NCBI GenBank assembly: GCA_902567765.1 | Contig: CACFNI010000008.1 | Coordinates: 1 to 48,340 of the forward strand | DNA: 48,340 nt | From: an uncultured Pelagibacteraceae bacterium | GTDB taxonomy: Bacteria > Pseudomonadota > Alphaproteobacteria > Pelagibacterales > Pelagibacteraceae | Reading direction: 5' to 3' | Part shown: positions 25,821-33,231 of the stretch, piece by piece | Layout of the letters: each line of letters opens with the position of its first letter | Position numbering within the stretch: position 1 is the stretch's first letter | Notes under the pieces: generated by a model | The model's database searches: none | The model's input: the letters and a program-made list of their open reading frames with translations, nothing else | Told to the model about the DNA's origin: nothing | Made by a program: the position numbers and the translations under genes

Positions 25821-28055
25821 ATGAACTTTCTAAAAAAAATTATCATACTTTTATTATTTTTATTTCCTATTTCTAATTCCTTTGGAAGTATAACCTTTAA
25901 CCAAACAGAAACTTTTTTTGATGACGGGCAAGATAATATCAATGGTTTAACCTTTAATGATGATGGAACCAAGATATTTATCATAACTTCAGATGGTAGT
26001 GGTGAAGACTTTGTTTCTGAATATACTCTTTCTACACCTTATGATATTTCAACAAGAAGTTATGCGGGAGACAGTGAAAGATGTTTGCTTGATGCACCTG
26101 ATGATGCAAATACTGATGTAGCTGGCACCCAAGGAGCCGAGCAAGGTGGCGATATGGCATTTAGCAGTGATGGTTTGATAATGTTAACCACAAATAGAGG
26201 TCTTTCTGGTGCAGCCACTGACTTTGTATTAAAATTTACTTTAACGACTGCTTATGATGTTTCAACTTGTTCTTATGACAGTGTAAAATATGTTGATACA
26301 GATCCTCTTCAAGTTGGAACTACTGCTGGCGATAGAGCAGTTGCGAATAAACATTATTTGAGTGGTATTGCAATTAAACCTGATGGTACAAAAATATTTT
26401 TAAATTTTAATGATGCATCAGGAGATGATAAAGATAAAGACTCTATAAAAGAATATACTCTTTCAACAGCATTCGATCTATCTACAATGACGCTGGAGAC
26501 AACGGCAATTCAACTTCATGTATCAGATAACCCAGAAGGCATGTCCTTTAGTAATAATGGTAAAAGATTATTTTTAGCTTATAAGTCTGGTCAACGTGTT
26601 GTTCAATATTCCCTTCCAACTGCTTACAGTTTAGTGGGAGCTGTTTTGGATGGATCTGCTACACCACTCAATTCATCTGGAAATAGTTTTAATTTAGGTG
26701 CACTTGGATTTAATGGTGCGGGTTTAAAACTTTATGTGAGTAACTTTAGTACAGAAGATATATTTGAATATGATTTAGTTTGTCCTTTCAATATTATTTC
26801 AGGAAAATGTCCTTCAATTACAGAAAACAGCGATAGAACTGGAATGGCAGAAGCTCAAGTAGAACTAGCAAAAAGAACAATTAATTTCTCAACAAACTCA
26901 GCTTTAAATAGATTGAAGTGGATTAGAAGAAATAAAGATAAACAAAATTTATCAAACCAGAATATTAAACTAAACTTTTCAAATAGTTTACTATCATCTT
27001 TAAAAGCTGTACCGATTTCATCTATTAAAAAAATCTCTGCGACTAAAAATAATAACGACTCAAATAAAAACTATTTTTATTGGAGTGAAGGTAGTATTTC
27101 TCTTGGCAGAGTAGGAGATACTAGTATTGCATCAACAAAAGAGGTTAATACAAACGCTTTAACCTTTGGTCTTGATAAATTTACAGATGATTATGGTCTA
27201 GAAGGGTTTGCATTTAGGTTTGGTAGTGATGACGTTGATGTTGGTAGCGCTGGTAGCAATTTAGGCTCCAATACATATAATATTACTTATTATAGTACTT
27301 CGCCTATTAAAGATGACACTAAATACTTAGATAAAATCCTTGGAATAGGAAAAATAAGATCAGATATAACTACTGTTATTGATGGTAAAAGCTTAACCGC
27401 GGATAGAACTGGAAATCAAATTTATGGTACGTTTAAAATAAAAGATGAGCATAAAAGAAATAAATTAACTCTTATACCCTCAATACAATTTGATTTTGGC
27501 CATACAATACTTAATGAATATATAGAAGCTGGAAATGGAGCTATTGAAGTTGAAGACCAACATGTTCGAACAAAAAATTTAAGGGCTACGATGGCAGTTG
27601 TTGAGGATTTATCAAGTGATAAATACACTTTAAAAAGACACGGGAAATTGGAGTATTTGGCCGAATTAGATCGATCGTCAAACTTTAAATATACTTATGT
27701 TGGAGATCCTAGCGTTAAGTTTAATGATACATTGCACACTGGAGCTTTACATAATCTTAACGGTGAGATTGGTATAGATATAATTTTTCCAGAGCACTAC
27801 AGTGTTTTTATTATCTACGAAAGAAACCATGCTTTCAGCACAGGATATACGGACAATTTATATATAGCCTTAGGTTATCTACCTTATGAGGATACAGAGT
27901 ATGCATTTTCATTAAATGGATCTGAAAATTTGATGTCAAAAGTAGAAATAAAAAAAAGTATGAACGGATATGATTTAAGTTTCAATATTAGTGATGATTT
28001 TACTAATTTAGGTGATAGTAAGGAAGCTAGTATAAACCTAAATAAAGTCTTTTAA
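25821..28055 (+). CDS. Secreted propeller protein with autotransporter-like beta-barrel
   Basis: A 744-aa protein with a signal peptide (residues 1-22). Residues about 30-330 hold five repeats of about 60 residues. Each has a hydrophobic strand plus DG turn (GLTFNDDGTKIFI, DMAFSSDGLIMLT, GIAIKPDGTKIFL, GMSFSNNGKRLFL, ALGFNGAGLKLYV) and then a (E/K/Q)Y(T/S)L(S/P)T-type strand, a beta-propeller pattern. A linker (about 340-420) leads to an autotransporter-type barrel beginning YFYWSEGSISLGRVGD and ending in Phe, the usual last residue of outer-membrane barrels. It is probably displayed on the cell surface. Its ligand is unknown. It interrupts a run of metabolic genes. Confidence 0.72.
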   Translation: MNFLKKIIILLLFLFPISNSFGSITFNQTETFFDDGQDNINGLTFNDDGTKIFIITSDGSGEDFVSEYTLSTPYDISTRSYAGDSERCLLDAPDDANTDVAGTQGAEQGGDMAFSSDGLIMLTTNRGLSGAATDFVLKFTLTTAYDVSTCSYDSVKYVDTDPLQVGTTAGDRAVANKHYLSGIAIKPDGTKIFLNFNDASGDDKDKDSIKEYTLSTAFDLSTMTLETTAIQLHVSDNPEGMSFSNNGKRLFLAYKSGQRVVQYSLPTAYSLVGAVLDGSATPLNSSGNSFNLGALGFNGAGLKLYVSNFSTEDIFEYDLVCPFNIISGKCPSITENSDRTGMAEAQVELAKRTINFSTNSALNRLKWIRRNKDKQNLSNQNIKLNFSNSLLSSLKAVPISSIKKISATKNNNDSNKNYFYWSEGSISLGRVGDTSIASTKEVNTNALTFGLDKFTDDYGLEGFAFRFGSDDVDVGSAGSNLGSNTYNITYYSTSPIKDDTKYLDKILGIGKIRSDITTVIDGKSLTADRTGNQIYGTFKIKDEHKRNKLTLIPSIQFDFGHTILNEYIEAGNGAIEVEDQHVRTKNLRATMAVVEDLSSDKYTLKRHGKLEYLAELDRSSNFKYTYVGDPSVKFNDTLHTGALHNLNGEIGIDIIFPEHYSVFIIYERNHAFSTGYTDNLYIALGYLPYEDTEYAFSLNGSENLMSKVEIKKSMNGYDLSFNISDDFTNLGDSKEASINLNKVF

Positions 28056-28086
28056 TTTTCTTTATAAATAATAAACTAAAATTCTT

Positions 28087-28461
28087 ATGAGCTACAAATG
28101 GGATAACAAAAAACCAACTGCACAAATGCTTGGAAGATGGCAACCATTCCATGACGGTCATTACGCTTTATTTAAAGAGATTATAAAAAAAACTGGGCAA
28201 GTTTGTATTCAAATTAGAGATGTGCAAGGAGTGGATGACAATCCATTTGATTTTGAAACAGTAAAGAAAAAAATAGAAGAAAGATTAAATCCAGAATTTG
28301 AGGGAAGATTTAAAGTTATCCTAGTGCCTAATATTACCAATATCTGCTACGGAAGAGGAGTAGGTTATAAAATTGAAGAAATAGTTATGCCTGAAGAAAT
28401 ACAAAAAATTTCAGCAACAAAAATTAGAGCTAAAATGCGAGAGGATGGAGATCTAAAGTGA
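28087..28461 (+). CDS. Small nucleotidyltransferase (cytidylyltransferase superfamily)
   Basis: A 124-aa HxGH-type nucleotidyltransferase. GRWQPFHDGHYALF holds the HxGH motif, and ISATKIRAKMRE is the ISxTxIR motif that binds the nucleotide triphosphate. The size suits a single-domain adenylyl- or cytidylyltransferase of the NMN/glycerol-3-phosphate type. The substrate is not evident. The stop overlaps the GTG start of the following oxygenase (GTGA), so translation is coupled. Confidence 0.8.
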   Translation: MSYKWDNKKPTAQMLGRWQPFHDGHYALFKEIIKKTGQVCIQIRDVQGVDDNPFDFETVKKKIEERLNPEFEGRFKVILVPNITNICYGRGVGYKIEEIVMPEEIQKISATKIRAKMREDGDLK

Positions 28462-29309
28462 ACGAAAGACTTAAGTCAATAGTAGATTTAAAAAAATATC
28501 CAATCTATGACTTAAATTCTCCAACAATTAAAAATTTAATTAAAAGATGCAATGAAGAACTAGATCAATTTAGTTGCTCAACTATTCCTAATTTTATTTT
28601 ACCAAAATCATTAGAAATAATGAATTCAGAATTAGAAAAGCAATTAGATGAGGTTTATATGTCTAAGGAAAGTATAAATCCTTATTTATATGCTGAAGAT
28701 AATCCAAAATTACCTAAGGATCATCCAAAAAGAACTTTTATGAATAGATATAATGGATATTTAAATTCAGATTGTTTTCCAAAAAATTCAGAGATGAAAT
28801 ATCTTTATGAAACTGATGAACTTTTAAAATTTGTATCTGCATGTTTAGGAGTTTCTCCAATTTACAGATGGGCAGACCCGTTAGCTTGTCATGCTTATAA
28901 TGTAATGGAACCAGAAGGAATTCTTCCTTGGCATTTTGATAGTTGCGAATTTACATTAAGCTTAATGATACAAAAACCTGAAAAGGGTGGAGTATTTGAA
29001 TATTGTCCAAATATAAGAAAACCAGGAGAAGAAAATTTTGAAGAAGTGAAAAAAGTTTTAAATGGCGACAGAGCTAGAGTTAAACAATTAAAATTAGAAC
29101 CAGGCGATCTACAAATATTTAAAGGTAGATTTACTTTACATAGAGTTACAAAAGTAGAAGGTCAAAAATCTAGATACATGTGTATCCCTGCTTATGTATT
29201 AGATCCTTGGAGAGTAAATACTCCTGAACATTCGAAAGCAATTTATGGCAAAGTATTGCCAATTCATCTGGAAAGAAATGTAGCTAGAACAGATGGTTTA
29301 GCAGATTAA
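28458..29309 (+). CDS. Fe(II)/2-oxoglutarate-dependent oxygenase
   Basis: A 283-aa double-stranded beta-helix protein. The metal triad is visible as HFD in PWHFDSCEFTLSLMIQ and the distal His in FTLHRVTKVEG, with the 2OG-binding Arg in KSRYMCIPAYVLDPWRV. It would hydroxylate a small molecule using oxygen and 2-oxoglutarate. The GTG start overlaps the nucleotidyltransferase stop, and the next gene starts directly after the stop, so it is part of a tight operon with a kinase-like and a carnitine-dehydrogenase-like enzyme. The substrate is unknown. Confidence 0.78.
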   Translation: MNERLKSIVDLKKYPIYDLNSPTIKNLIKRCNEELDQFSCSTIPNFILPKSLEIMNSELEKQLDEVYMSKESINPYLYAEDNPKLPKDHPKRTFMNRYNGYLNSDCFPKNSEMKYLYETDELLKFVSACLGVSPIYRWADPLACHAYNVMEPEGILPWHFDSCEFTLSLMIQKPEKGGVFEYCPNIRKPGEENFEEVKKVLNGDRARVKQLKLEPGDLQIFKGRFTLHRVTKVEGQKSRYMCIPAYVLDPWRVNTPEHSKAIYGKVLPIHLERNVARTDGLAD

Positions 29310-30248
29310 ATGATAAAAAAAATAGCTGTTATTGGAACTGGTGTAATAGGTTCAGGATGGATAATTAGATTTTTAGCTCATGATAAAAAAGTTATAGCCT
29401 TTGATAAAGATATAAGATTAAAAAAAAAAATCATTTTAGAGATTAAAAGAACATGGCCTTATGTTAAAAAACTTTTTAACAAAAAAAAACTTAACCTTAA
29501 AAACTTCAAATATGTAACTTCTTTAAAAGAAGCTTTAAAAGATGCAGATTTTGTTCAAGAATGTGCGCCAGAAAATTATATATTAAAAATCAAATTGATG
29601 AAAATGATAGGAAAATACTCAAAATCTAATGCAATTATTTCTTCAAGTTCATCGGGTTTACTTCCATCAAAAATTTATTCAAAATGCAAAAATCCTTCAC
29701 GAACTATTATAGCTCATCCGTTTAACCCTGTTTACATGATACCGGGGGTAGAGCTAGTACCTGGAAAAAAAACAAAAAAAAATATTTTAAATAAGGCTAA
29801 TAAATTTTACAAATCTATCTCAATGAATCCAATCATGGTTAAAAAAGAATTACCAGGATATCTATCAGACAGACTCCAAGAAGCTCTTTGGAGAGAAGCA
29901 TTACATATAGTAAATGAGGGGTATGCAACTACAAAAGATTTAGATAGAGCAATTGAGGATGGTCCCGGTTTAAGATGGTCGTTAATGGGAACTTTCTTAA
30001 CATTCCATTTAGCAGGCGGCAAGGCTGGCATGAAGCATATGTTGGAGCAATTTGGACCAGCATTAAAATTGCCTTGGACAAAATTAAAAGCTCCTAAGCT
30101 TTCAAAAAAACTTTCGTCTAGAGTTATTATTGGCACTAGAAATCAAGCAAAAGGCAAATCAGTAGAAAAATTATCAAAAATAAGAGATGAATATTTGGTT
30201 AAACTTCAGAAGTTAAGAAAAAAATATGAAGACAAGATAAGAAAATGA
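29310..30248 (+). CDS. L-carnitine dehydrogenase-like 3-hydroxyacyl dehydrogenase
   Basis: A 312-aa NAD-dependent dehydrogenase. The Rossmann motif is IAVIGTGVIGSGWIIRFLAH, followed by DADFVQECAPEN, SSSSSGLLPSKIY and AHPFNPVYMIPGVELVPG. The C-terminal half has GPGLRWSLMGTFLTFHLAGG, AGMKHMLEQFGPALKLPWTK and a helical end. This pattern is closer to L-carnitine dehydrogenase than to fatty-acid 3-hydroxyacyl-CoA dehydrogenases. With a CntA-like Rieske oxygenase nearby, use of carnitine or a similar hydroxy-betaine is plausible (inference). It is unusually Lys-rich. Confidence 0.75.
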   Translation: MIKKIAVIGTGVIGSGWIIRFLAHDKKVIAFDKDIRLKKKIILEIKRTWPYVKKLFNKKKLNLKNFKYVTSLKEALKDADFVQECAPENYILKIKLMKMIGKYSKSNAIISSSSSGLLPSKIYSKCKNPSRTIIAHPFNPVYMIPGVELVPGKKTKKNILNKANKFYKSISMNPIMVKKELPGYLSDRLQEALWREALHIVNEGYATTKDLDRAIEDGPGLRWSLMGTFLTFHLAGGKAGMKHMLEQFGPALKLPWTKLKAPKLSKKLSSRVIIGTRNQAKGKSVEKLSKIRDEYLVKLQKLRKKYEDKIRK

Positions 30249-30263
30249 TAGTAATAAAATATT

Positions 30264-31037
30264 ATGAGTATCTTGATCAAAAATTTAGGTAACGGAGTAA
30301 AAAATATAACAATAAACGATCCAAAGACTTATAACTCATTGTCTTTTTCAACTCTCAAATCTCTTTTAAATACATTTAAAAAACTTGATAAAGATAACAA
30401 TACTAAAGTAATAATTTTAGAAGGAGCTGGAAAGGGCTTTAGTGCTGGCCATAACTTGAAAGAAGTAAGATCTTTAAAAGTAAGATCAAAATATTTAAAA
30501 TTATTTAACCTTTGCTCAAAAGTGATGATTCAAATAGTTGAAGGAAGAAAACCAGTTATAGCAAAAGTACATGGAGCAGCTTATGCTGCTGGATGTCAAT
30601 TGGCAGCTAGTTGTGATTTAGCCTACAGTACAAAGGACGCAATGTTTGCAACACCAGGTGTTAATATAGGATTATTTTGCAGTACACCCATGGTTGCCGT
30701 CAGTAGAAAAATACATAGAAAAAGAATGATGAAAATGCTTTTAACCGGAGAACCTATAAAAGCTAACTTCGCAAAAGAAATAGGTTTAATTAATGATTGT
30801 TATTCAAAATCAAAATTGAACAGTGAAGTTTTAAAGATAGCAAAAACAATTGCTTCTAAATCAAATTTAACTATAAAAATTGGAAAACAAGCATTTTATA
30901 AACAACTAGAAATGCCATTAAGAAAAGCTTATTTATATACAAGTAAGATGATGACTTTAAATATGATGGCAAGAGATGCTCATGAAGGAATATCAGCCTT
31001 TTTAGAAAAAAGAAAACCGAAATGGAAAAATAAATGA
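30264..31037 (+). CDS. Enoyl-CoA hydratase/isomerase family protein
   Basis: A 257-aa crotonase-fold protein. The CoA-binding and oxyanion segments are KGFSAGHNLKEV and VHGAAYAAGCQLAASCDLAY, followed by FATPGVNIGLFCSTP. The order resembles ECHDC3-like members. Family members hydrate or isomerise acyl-CoAs. Here it could act on acryloyl-CoA or crotonobetainyl-CoA-like intermediates, but no CoA ligase or transferase is adjacent. Its stop overlaps the next gene (ATGA). Confidence 0.8.
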   Translation: MSILIKNLGNGVKNITINDPKTYNSLSFSTLKSLLNTFKKLDKDNNTKVIILEGAGKGFSAGHNLKEVRSLKVRSKYLKLFNLCSKVMIQIVEGRKPVIAKVHGAAYAAGCQLAASCDLAYSTKDAMFATPGVNIGLFCSTPMVAVSRKIHRKRMMKMLLTGEPIKANFAKEIGLINDCYSKSKLNSEVLKIAKTIASKSNLTIKIGKQAFYKQLEMPLRKAYLYTSKMMTLNMMARDAHEGISAFLEKRKPKWKNK

Positions 31038-31501
31038 GTAATAATGAAATAAAAAAAATTTTAGAAAATTCAAAAACTATAGCTATGGTTGGAGTTAGTT
31101 CTGAGAAAAAAGGAGAGGATCCAAAAAATTTAAAAAGAAAACCTGCTAATGTTGTTATGAAATATATGCAAGATTTTGGTTACAAAGTAATACCAGTCAA
31201 TCCCTTTGCAGCAGGAGAGATTATAAATGGAGAAGTTGTAATTAAGGATTTAGAAGAAATTAAAGTTCCAATCGATATAGTAGACGTATTCCGTCCGTCA
31301 AAAGAAGCACCAGTTATTGCAGTAAAGGCCGCAAAGATTGGTTCTAAAGTTTTGTGGTTACAGTACGGACTTCACAGTGATGAAGCTGAAAAAATATCTG
31401 AAAATTCTAAAATGCAATATATATCAGATAAATGTATAAAACAGGAATACCAAAAAATTTTTAAAAAATCTAATCCGGTTTTCCCTGTTTTAAGAAATTA
31501 A
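31034..31501 (+). CDS. CoA-binding domain protein (YccU-like)
   Basis: A 155-aa single-domain Rossmann-type CoA-binding protein: KTIAMVGVSSEKKG, GYKVIPVNPFAAGEIINGE, IDIVDVFRPSKEAPVIA and VLWLQYGLHSDEAEK. Family members resemble the CoA-binding domain of succinyl-CoA synthetase alpha but lack the catalytic part. The role is unknown. It overlaps both neighbours by 1-4 bases. Confidence 0.8.
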   Translation: MSNNEIKKILENSKTIAMVGVSSEKKGEDPKNLKRKPANVVMKYMQDFGYKVIPVNPFAAGEIINGEVVIKDLEEIKVPIDIVDVFRPSKEAPVIAVKAAKIGSKVLWLQYGLHSDEAEKISENSKMQYISDKCIKQEYQKIFKKSNPVFPVLRN

Positions 31502-32070
31502 TGAAAAAAATTTTTATTGTGTATGGTCATTATAATGACCAATCTTTTAATGCTGCTATTAAAGACACATTTATTAAAACAGCTGAAGAAAAAGGACATA
31601 AAATTGATTGTTTGGATCTATACAAAGAAAATTTTAATCCTGTATTTTCTGGAGAAAAACCTGGTAAAGAAGTTTTAGATCATAGAAAAAGAATTGAAGA
31701 GTCTAATGTAATTGTTCTAATTGCACCGATCTGGAATTTTAGAATGCCAGCAATTGTCGAAGGATGGATTGATAAAGTTCTCGCACCGCCTTGGGCATTT
31801 AGATTTAAAAAACTATTTGGAAATTATGGTTTTCCAATTGGAAATCTAAAAGGTAAAAAAGCAGTAGTTTTTTGTACATATGGATCACCACAATTTGCAA
31901 TTAGAACTTTCTTTTTAAATATGCCAACTAAAAGATTAAGGAGAGGAGTTTTTAATATATGTGGAATAACTGACGTTGTTTATAAAAGATTTTTTGCAGT
32001 TCCATTTGTCAGCCAAGAAAAAAGACAAAAGTTTTTAGAGATTGTTAAAAAAACTGCACTAAATGTATGA
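31501..32070 (+). CDS. NAD(P)H dehydrogenase (quinone)-like flavoprotein
   Basis: A 189-aa flavodoxin-fold protein of the NQO/KefF group. The FMN/FAD-binding motifs are IVYGHYNDQSFNAAI, LIAPIWNFRMPAIVEGWIDK and VFCTYGSPQFAIR. It would pass electrons from NAD(P)H to quinones or electrophiles, possibly protecting against reactive products. It starts on the last base of the preceding stop and overlaps the next start (ATGA). Confidence 0.8.
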   Translation: MKKIFIVYGHYNDQSFNAAIKDTFIKTAEEKGHKIDCLDLYKENFNPVFSGEKPGKEVLDHRKRIEESNVIVLIAPIWNFRMPAIVEGWIDKVLAPPWAFRFKKLFGNYGFPIGNLKGKKAVVFCTYGSPQFAIRTFFLNMPTKRLRRGVFNICGITDVVYKRFFAVPFVSQEKRQKFLEIVKKTALNV

Positions 32071-32714
32071 AAAGATTTTTAGTAATGTTAATATTTATTA
32101 TTAACTTTAATTATAGTGCTCATTCCATAGACTTACCAAAATACTATCAGTTTCCAGAAAACTATTTTAAGGGTGAATTTCAGGAAACTACAAAGGGTTT
32201 CTTTTTAGTTGCTTCTCAAACAAAAAAGGATCCAAGATTTAAAAATACAGTAGTTGTAATGCTTGAACACGATAAAAAAGGAGCGATCGGAGTAGTTATA
32301 AATAAACCATTAGGAAAAGTTAAGATGTTATCTTTGCTAAAAAACACGAATATTAAAGATGCTGTTAAAAAGAAACTTAAAGATTTTGAAACTTTAGTCT
32401 ATTCGGGTGGACCACTAGACTTAAATAAAATTTTAATAATTCATTCAAAAGATTATAAAAACGAAAATACAAAAGTTTACAAAAATTTTTCATTTACCAG
32501 CGACTTTAAAACTTTAGCAGATATTGCAGAAAAAAAAGGACCTAAAAATAGTTTAATAATTTTGGGTGTATCTGCATGGACTGTGGGACAATTAGAAGGA
32601 GAAATTGATAAAGGAAGCTGGAATTTGTCTGAAATATCACAGGACATTTTGTTTCAAGAAAATAATAAAAAAAAACATATAATGGCAACCGAAACTAGCT
32701 TTTTACGTTTATGA
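32067..32714 (+). CDS. AlgH/YqgE-family protein with signal peptide
   Basis: A 215-aa protein. Residues about 1-20 form a hydrophobic signal peptide ending YSAHS. The rest is the AlgH/UPF0301 domain: GFFLVASQTKKDPRFKNTVV, GAIGVVINKPLG, LVYSGGPLD and LIILGVSAWTVGQLEGEI. Usual AlgH proteins are cytoplasmic and have no signal, so export here would be odd. The function of the family is unresolved. It overlaps both neighbours by ATGA. Confidence 0.82.
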   Translation: MKRFLVMLIFIINFNYSAHSIDLPKYYQFPENYFKGEFQETTKGFFLVASQTKKDPRFKNTVVVMLEHDKKGAIGVVINKPLGKVKMLSLLKNTNIKDAVKKKLKDFETLVYSGGPLDLNKILIIHSKDYKNENTKVYKNFSFTSDFKTLADIAEKKGPKNSLIILGVSAWTVGQLEGEIDKGSWNLSEISQDILFQENNKKKHIMATETSFLRL

Positions 32715-33178
32715 AAAAATATTTATTTATATTTATTTTAATGTTACCTATATTTGTTATTGCTGAAGTTAAAGCTGAATTAATAAAACCAAATAAAAAT
32801 ATTGAGTCTTATAAAGTAGTTAAAATTCAATTAACAAGTCTTATGAAAAATAATTATCCTGATGAGGATAGTGGTATTAAACAAACGTGGGAATTTGCAC
32901 ATCCAAACAATCAAAGAGTTACAGGTCCATTAGATAGGTTTAAAATTATGCTTAAAGGTGACTCATATAAAATGCTTTTAAATCATTTAGAACACAAGAT
33001 AGTTGCTGTTAAGATGACTGATGAAATTGCTGATTATGAAGTTACAGTATTAGATATTGAAAAAAAGTACTATAAATTCAATTGGAGGGTAGAAAAATAT
33101 ACATTAGATGGTGAACTTAAAGATTGTTGGCTAACAACAATGGTTTCGCAACCAATACCGCTAGGCTCGTCTATTTAA
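32711..33178 (+). CDS. Secreted DUF4864-like protein
   Basis: A 155-aa protein with an N-terminal signal peptide (residues about 1-22, FVIAEVKAE). The body resembles DUF4864 proteins: a central KQTWEFAHPNNQRVTGPLDR segment and a C terminus with CWLTTMVSQPIPLG. The domain is an NTF2-like small periplasmic type of unknown function. It overlaps the AlgH-like gene and may be co-exported with it. Confidence 0.65.
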   Translation: MKKYLFIFILMLPIFVIAEVKAELIKPNKNIESYKVVKIQLTSLMKNNYPDEDSGIKQTWEFAHPNNQRVTGPLDRFKIMLKGDSYKMLLNHLEHKIVAVKMTDEIADYEVTVLDIEKKYYKFNWRVEKYTLDGELKDCWLTTMVSQPIPLGSSI

Positions 33179-33231
33179 TAAGGATAAAATTAATGTTTAA
33201 TTATTTATAAAATCTAGTAGGAATCTTCTTC

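Noticed and set aside
29807..30136. 109-aa minus-strand ORF, and similar ones at 33887-34204, 36793-37119 and 42633-42947
   Set aside because: All lie wholly or almost wholly inside well-supported plus-strand genes (carnitine-dehydrogenase-like, dehydrogenase copy 2, etfA, GT41) and show only shadow composition.
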